Source: Streptosporangiaceae bacterium (GTDB taxonomy: Bacteria > Actinomycetota > Actinomycetes > Streptosporangiales > Streptosporangiaceae). From it: DNA of 7,173 nt. Location of the stretch: assembly GCA_030041195.1 (NCBI GenBank), contig JASHOI010000085.1:1-7173 (forward strand). The letters are read 5' to 3'. Below the pieces are notes generated by a model, which saw only the letters and a program-made list of their open reading frames with translations, had not been told where the DNA came from and did not search any database. Below are positions 5,814 to 7,173 of the stretch, piece after piece. The number at the start of each line of letters is the position of its first letter. Position 1 is the first letter of the stretch. The translations under genes were made by a program, and so were the position numbers.

Positions 5814-6829
5814 TCATCGACTGCCACGGTCACTACACCACCGCGCCACCGCAGCACGACGCGTGGCGTGACGGGCAGCTTGCGGCGTTCGCCGAGGGCC
5901 GCCCGTCGCCGCCCTACCCGCGGATCTCCGACGACGAGATCCGCGAGTCGATCGAGCAGAACCAGCTTCGGCTGCTGCGCGAGCGCGGCGCCGACATGAC
6001 GATCTTCTCGCCGCGGGCGTCGGCGATGGCCCACCATCTCGGGGACGAGCGGGTCAGCATCGAGCGGTCCCGGGCGTGCAACGACCTGATCGCGCGCGTT
6101 GCCGGGCTGTTCCCGGACACGTTCATCGGCGTGTGCCAGCTTCCGCAGTCGCCGGGCGCCGACCTGAAGGCGTCCGTGGCCGAGCTGGAGCGGTGCGTGC
6201 TCGAGCTGGGGTTCGTGGGCTGCAACCTCAACCCGGACCCCAGCGGCGGCTACTGGACCGGGCCGCCGCTCACCGACCGGTACTGGTACCCGATCTACGA
6301 GAAGATGACCGAGCTCGACGTGCCAGCGATGGTGCACGTGTCCAGCAGCGCCAACCCCAACTTCCACGCCACCGGCGCGCACTACATCAACGCCGACACG
6401 ACCGCGTTCATGCAGTTCATCCAGGGGGACCTGTTCGCAGACTTCCCCGATCTGCGGCTGGTGATCCCGCACGGTGGCGGCGCCGTCCCTTACCACTGGG
6501 GCCGCTACCGCGGGCTCTCCGACATGCTCAACAAGCCGCCGCTGGCCGAGCACGTGATGAACAACGTGCTCTTCGACACCTGCGTCTACCACCAGCCGGG
6601 CATCGACCTGCTGGTGCGGGTCATCGACGTCGGAAACATCGTGTTCGGCTCGGAGATGGTCGGCGCGGTCCGCGGCATCGACCCCGAGACCGGCCACTAC
6701 TTCGACGACACCAAGCGGTACATCGACGCCGCCGACCTGACCGGGGCCGAGCGCGAGCAGGTCTTCTCGGGCAACGCGCGGCGGGTCTACCCGCGCCTGG
6801 ACAAGGCGTTGCGGGAGCGTGGTCTGTAG
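5810..6829 (+). CDS. ligJ: 4-oxalomesaconate hydratase (LigJ type, amidohydrolase superfamily)
   Basis: A 339-residue zinc-type amidohydrolase-fold lyase that hydrates 4-oxalomesaconate to 4-carboxy-4-hydroxy-2-oxoadipate. ATG 5810-5812 overlaps the galD stop (ATGA) and has GGGAGG 6 nt upstream. It matches Sphingobium LigJ (about 341 residues) along its whole length: [13 protein letters not shown] with the HxH metal pair His6/His8, TIFSPRASAMAHH, PQSPG, NLNPDPSGGYWTGPPLTDR, PAMVHVSSS with His176, FPDLRLVIPHGGGAVPYHWG with His221, FDTCVYHQPGIDLL, VFGSEMVGAVRGIDP with Glu282, and GNARRVYPRLD near the end. These His and Glu residues sit where LigJ has its metal and acid/base groups. The hydratase is therefore of the LigJ/PmdE kind, not the PIG-L-type GalB of P. 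putida. The stop TAG is directly followed by the ATG of ligI. Confidence 0.95.
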   Translation: MIIDCHGHYTTAPPQHDAWRDGQLAAFAEGRPSPPYPRISDDEIRESIEQNQLRLLRERGADMTIFSPRASAMAHHLGDERVSIERSRACNDLIARVAGLFPDTFIGVCQLPQSPGADLKASVAELERCVLELGFVGCNLNPDPSGGYWTGPPLTDRYWYPIYEKMTELDVPAMVHVSSSANPNFHATGAHYINADTTAFMQFIQGDLFADFPDLRLVIPHGGGAVPYHWGRYRGLSDMLNKPPLAEHVMNNVLFDTCVYHQPGIDLLVRVIDVGNIVFGSEMVGAVRGIDPETGHYFDDTKRYIDAADLTGAEREQVFSGNARRVYPRLDKALRERGL

Positions 6830-7173
6830 ATGGTGGTTGCGTTCACGCCCGACGCCGACTGGCTTCCGTACGACCCGCACCCCAGCAAGCCGGCCTACAC
6901 CCCGCCGCCGGGGGCTGTGGACGCGCACTGCCACGTGTTCGGGCCCGGCGACGTGTTTCCGTACGCGCCGGAGCGGAAGTACACGCCGACCGACGCGGGC
7001 AAGGAGCAGCTGTTCGCGCTGCGCGAGTTCCTCGGCTTCGAGCGCAGCGTGATCGTGCAGGCCACCTGCCACGGCGCCGACAACCGGGCACTGGCCGACG
7101 CGCTGCTTTCCGACCGGGGGCGGTCCCGCGGCGTGGCCACCGTCCGGCCCGGCGTGTCCCGGTCCGAGCTCGC
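6830..7173 (+). CDS. ligI: 2-pyrone-4,6-dicarboxylate lactonase (N-terminal part, cut by window edge)
   Basis: The first 114 codons of a gene that continues past the right edge. LigI opens the lactone ring of 2-pyrone-4,6-dicarboxylate to give 4-oxalomesaconate, feeding the three enzymes encoded just upstream. ATG 6830-6832 touches the ligJ stop with no gap; GGGAG at 6813-6817 is 12 nt upstream, a little far, so coupling to ligJ translation is likely. The visible part matches LigI of Sphingobium closely: HPSKPAYTPPPGAVDAHCHV (17-36) with the HxH pair His33/His35, FPYAPERKYTPTDAG (43-57) with Tyr51 at the place of a substrate-contacting tyrosine, LFALREFLGFERSVIVQATCHG and GRSRGVATVRPGVS. Thr79 stands where Sphingobium LigI has a serine. 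The C-terminal catalytic aspartate lies outside the window. GTG at 6833 is an alternative start. Confidence 0.93.
   Translation, partial: MVVAFTPDADWLPYDPHPSKPAYTPPPGAVDAHCHVFGPGDVFPYAPERKYTPTDAGKEQLFALREFLGFERSVIVQATCHGADNRALADALLSDRGRSRGVATVRPGVSRSEL

Noticed and set aside
5126..7072. A 648-codon open frame on the minus strand across galD, ligJ and ligI
   Set aside because: It spans three translationally coupled genes on the other strand and its translation is Val/Arg/His/Asp-rich with no recognisable motif, so it is a codon-bias shadow.

Overview
The window is very GC-rich, uses GTG as well as ATG starts preceded by purine-rich Shine-Dalgarno sites, and carries an AfsR/SARP-type regulator. 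Together these point to a high-GC actinomycete (streptomycete or pseudonocardial type); genus cannot be decided from the sequence. Seven complete genes and two cut by the window edges cover nearly all of it. No RNA gene, insertion sequence, CRISPR array or long repeat was seen.

Left part (1-1109, minus strand): the N-terminal part of a SARP-family transcriptional regulator runs off the left edge. A TmrB-like P-loop protein lies 44 bp upstream of it and reads the same way, so the two may be co-transcribed. They look unrelated to the catabolic genes on the right and may be the edge of another locus, for example a secondary-metabolite one. A 174-bp gap (1110-1283) holds the TmrB-like leader and a strong hairpin just past the next gene.

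Middle (1284-2392): a full-length 1-aminocyclopropane-1-carboxylate (ACC) deaminase gene, acdS, on the minus strand. It retains the residues that separate true ACC deaminases from D-cysteine desulfhydrases. It diverges from the plus-strand operon across about 100 bp containing overlapping inverted repeats that could be a shared operator.

Right part (2393-7173, plus strand): a tightly packed operon. A two-subunit family I CoA-transferase of the CatI/CatJ (3-oxoadipate) type comes first. It is followed by four enzymes of the lower protocatechuate 4,5-cleavage / gallate pathway: LigK/GalC-type 4-carboxy-4-hydroxy-2-oxoadipate aldolase, GalD/LigU-type 4-oxalomesaconate isomerase, LigJ-type 4-oxalomesaconate hydratase, and LigI 2-pyrone-4,6-dicarboxylate (PDC) lactonase, cut by the right edge. 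Genes overlap by 4 nt or abut, except for a 27-bp gap before the aldolase. The four enzymes would take PDC through oxalomesaconate and carboxy-hydroxy-oxoadipate to pyruvate plus oxaloacetate. The upper steps (ring-cleavage dioxygenase and semialdehyde dehydrogenase) are not in view and may lie beyond 7173.

The most unusual point is the company these genes keep. The 4,5-cleavage route has no CoA-ester intermediate, yet a CoA-transferase leads its operon, and ACC deaminase shares the promoter region. A plausible but unproven reading is a plant- or soil-associated catabolic island for lignin-derived aromatic acids and a plant hormone precursor.
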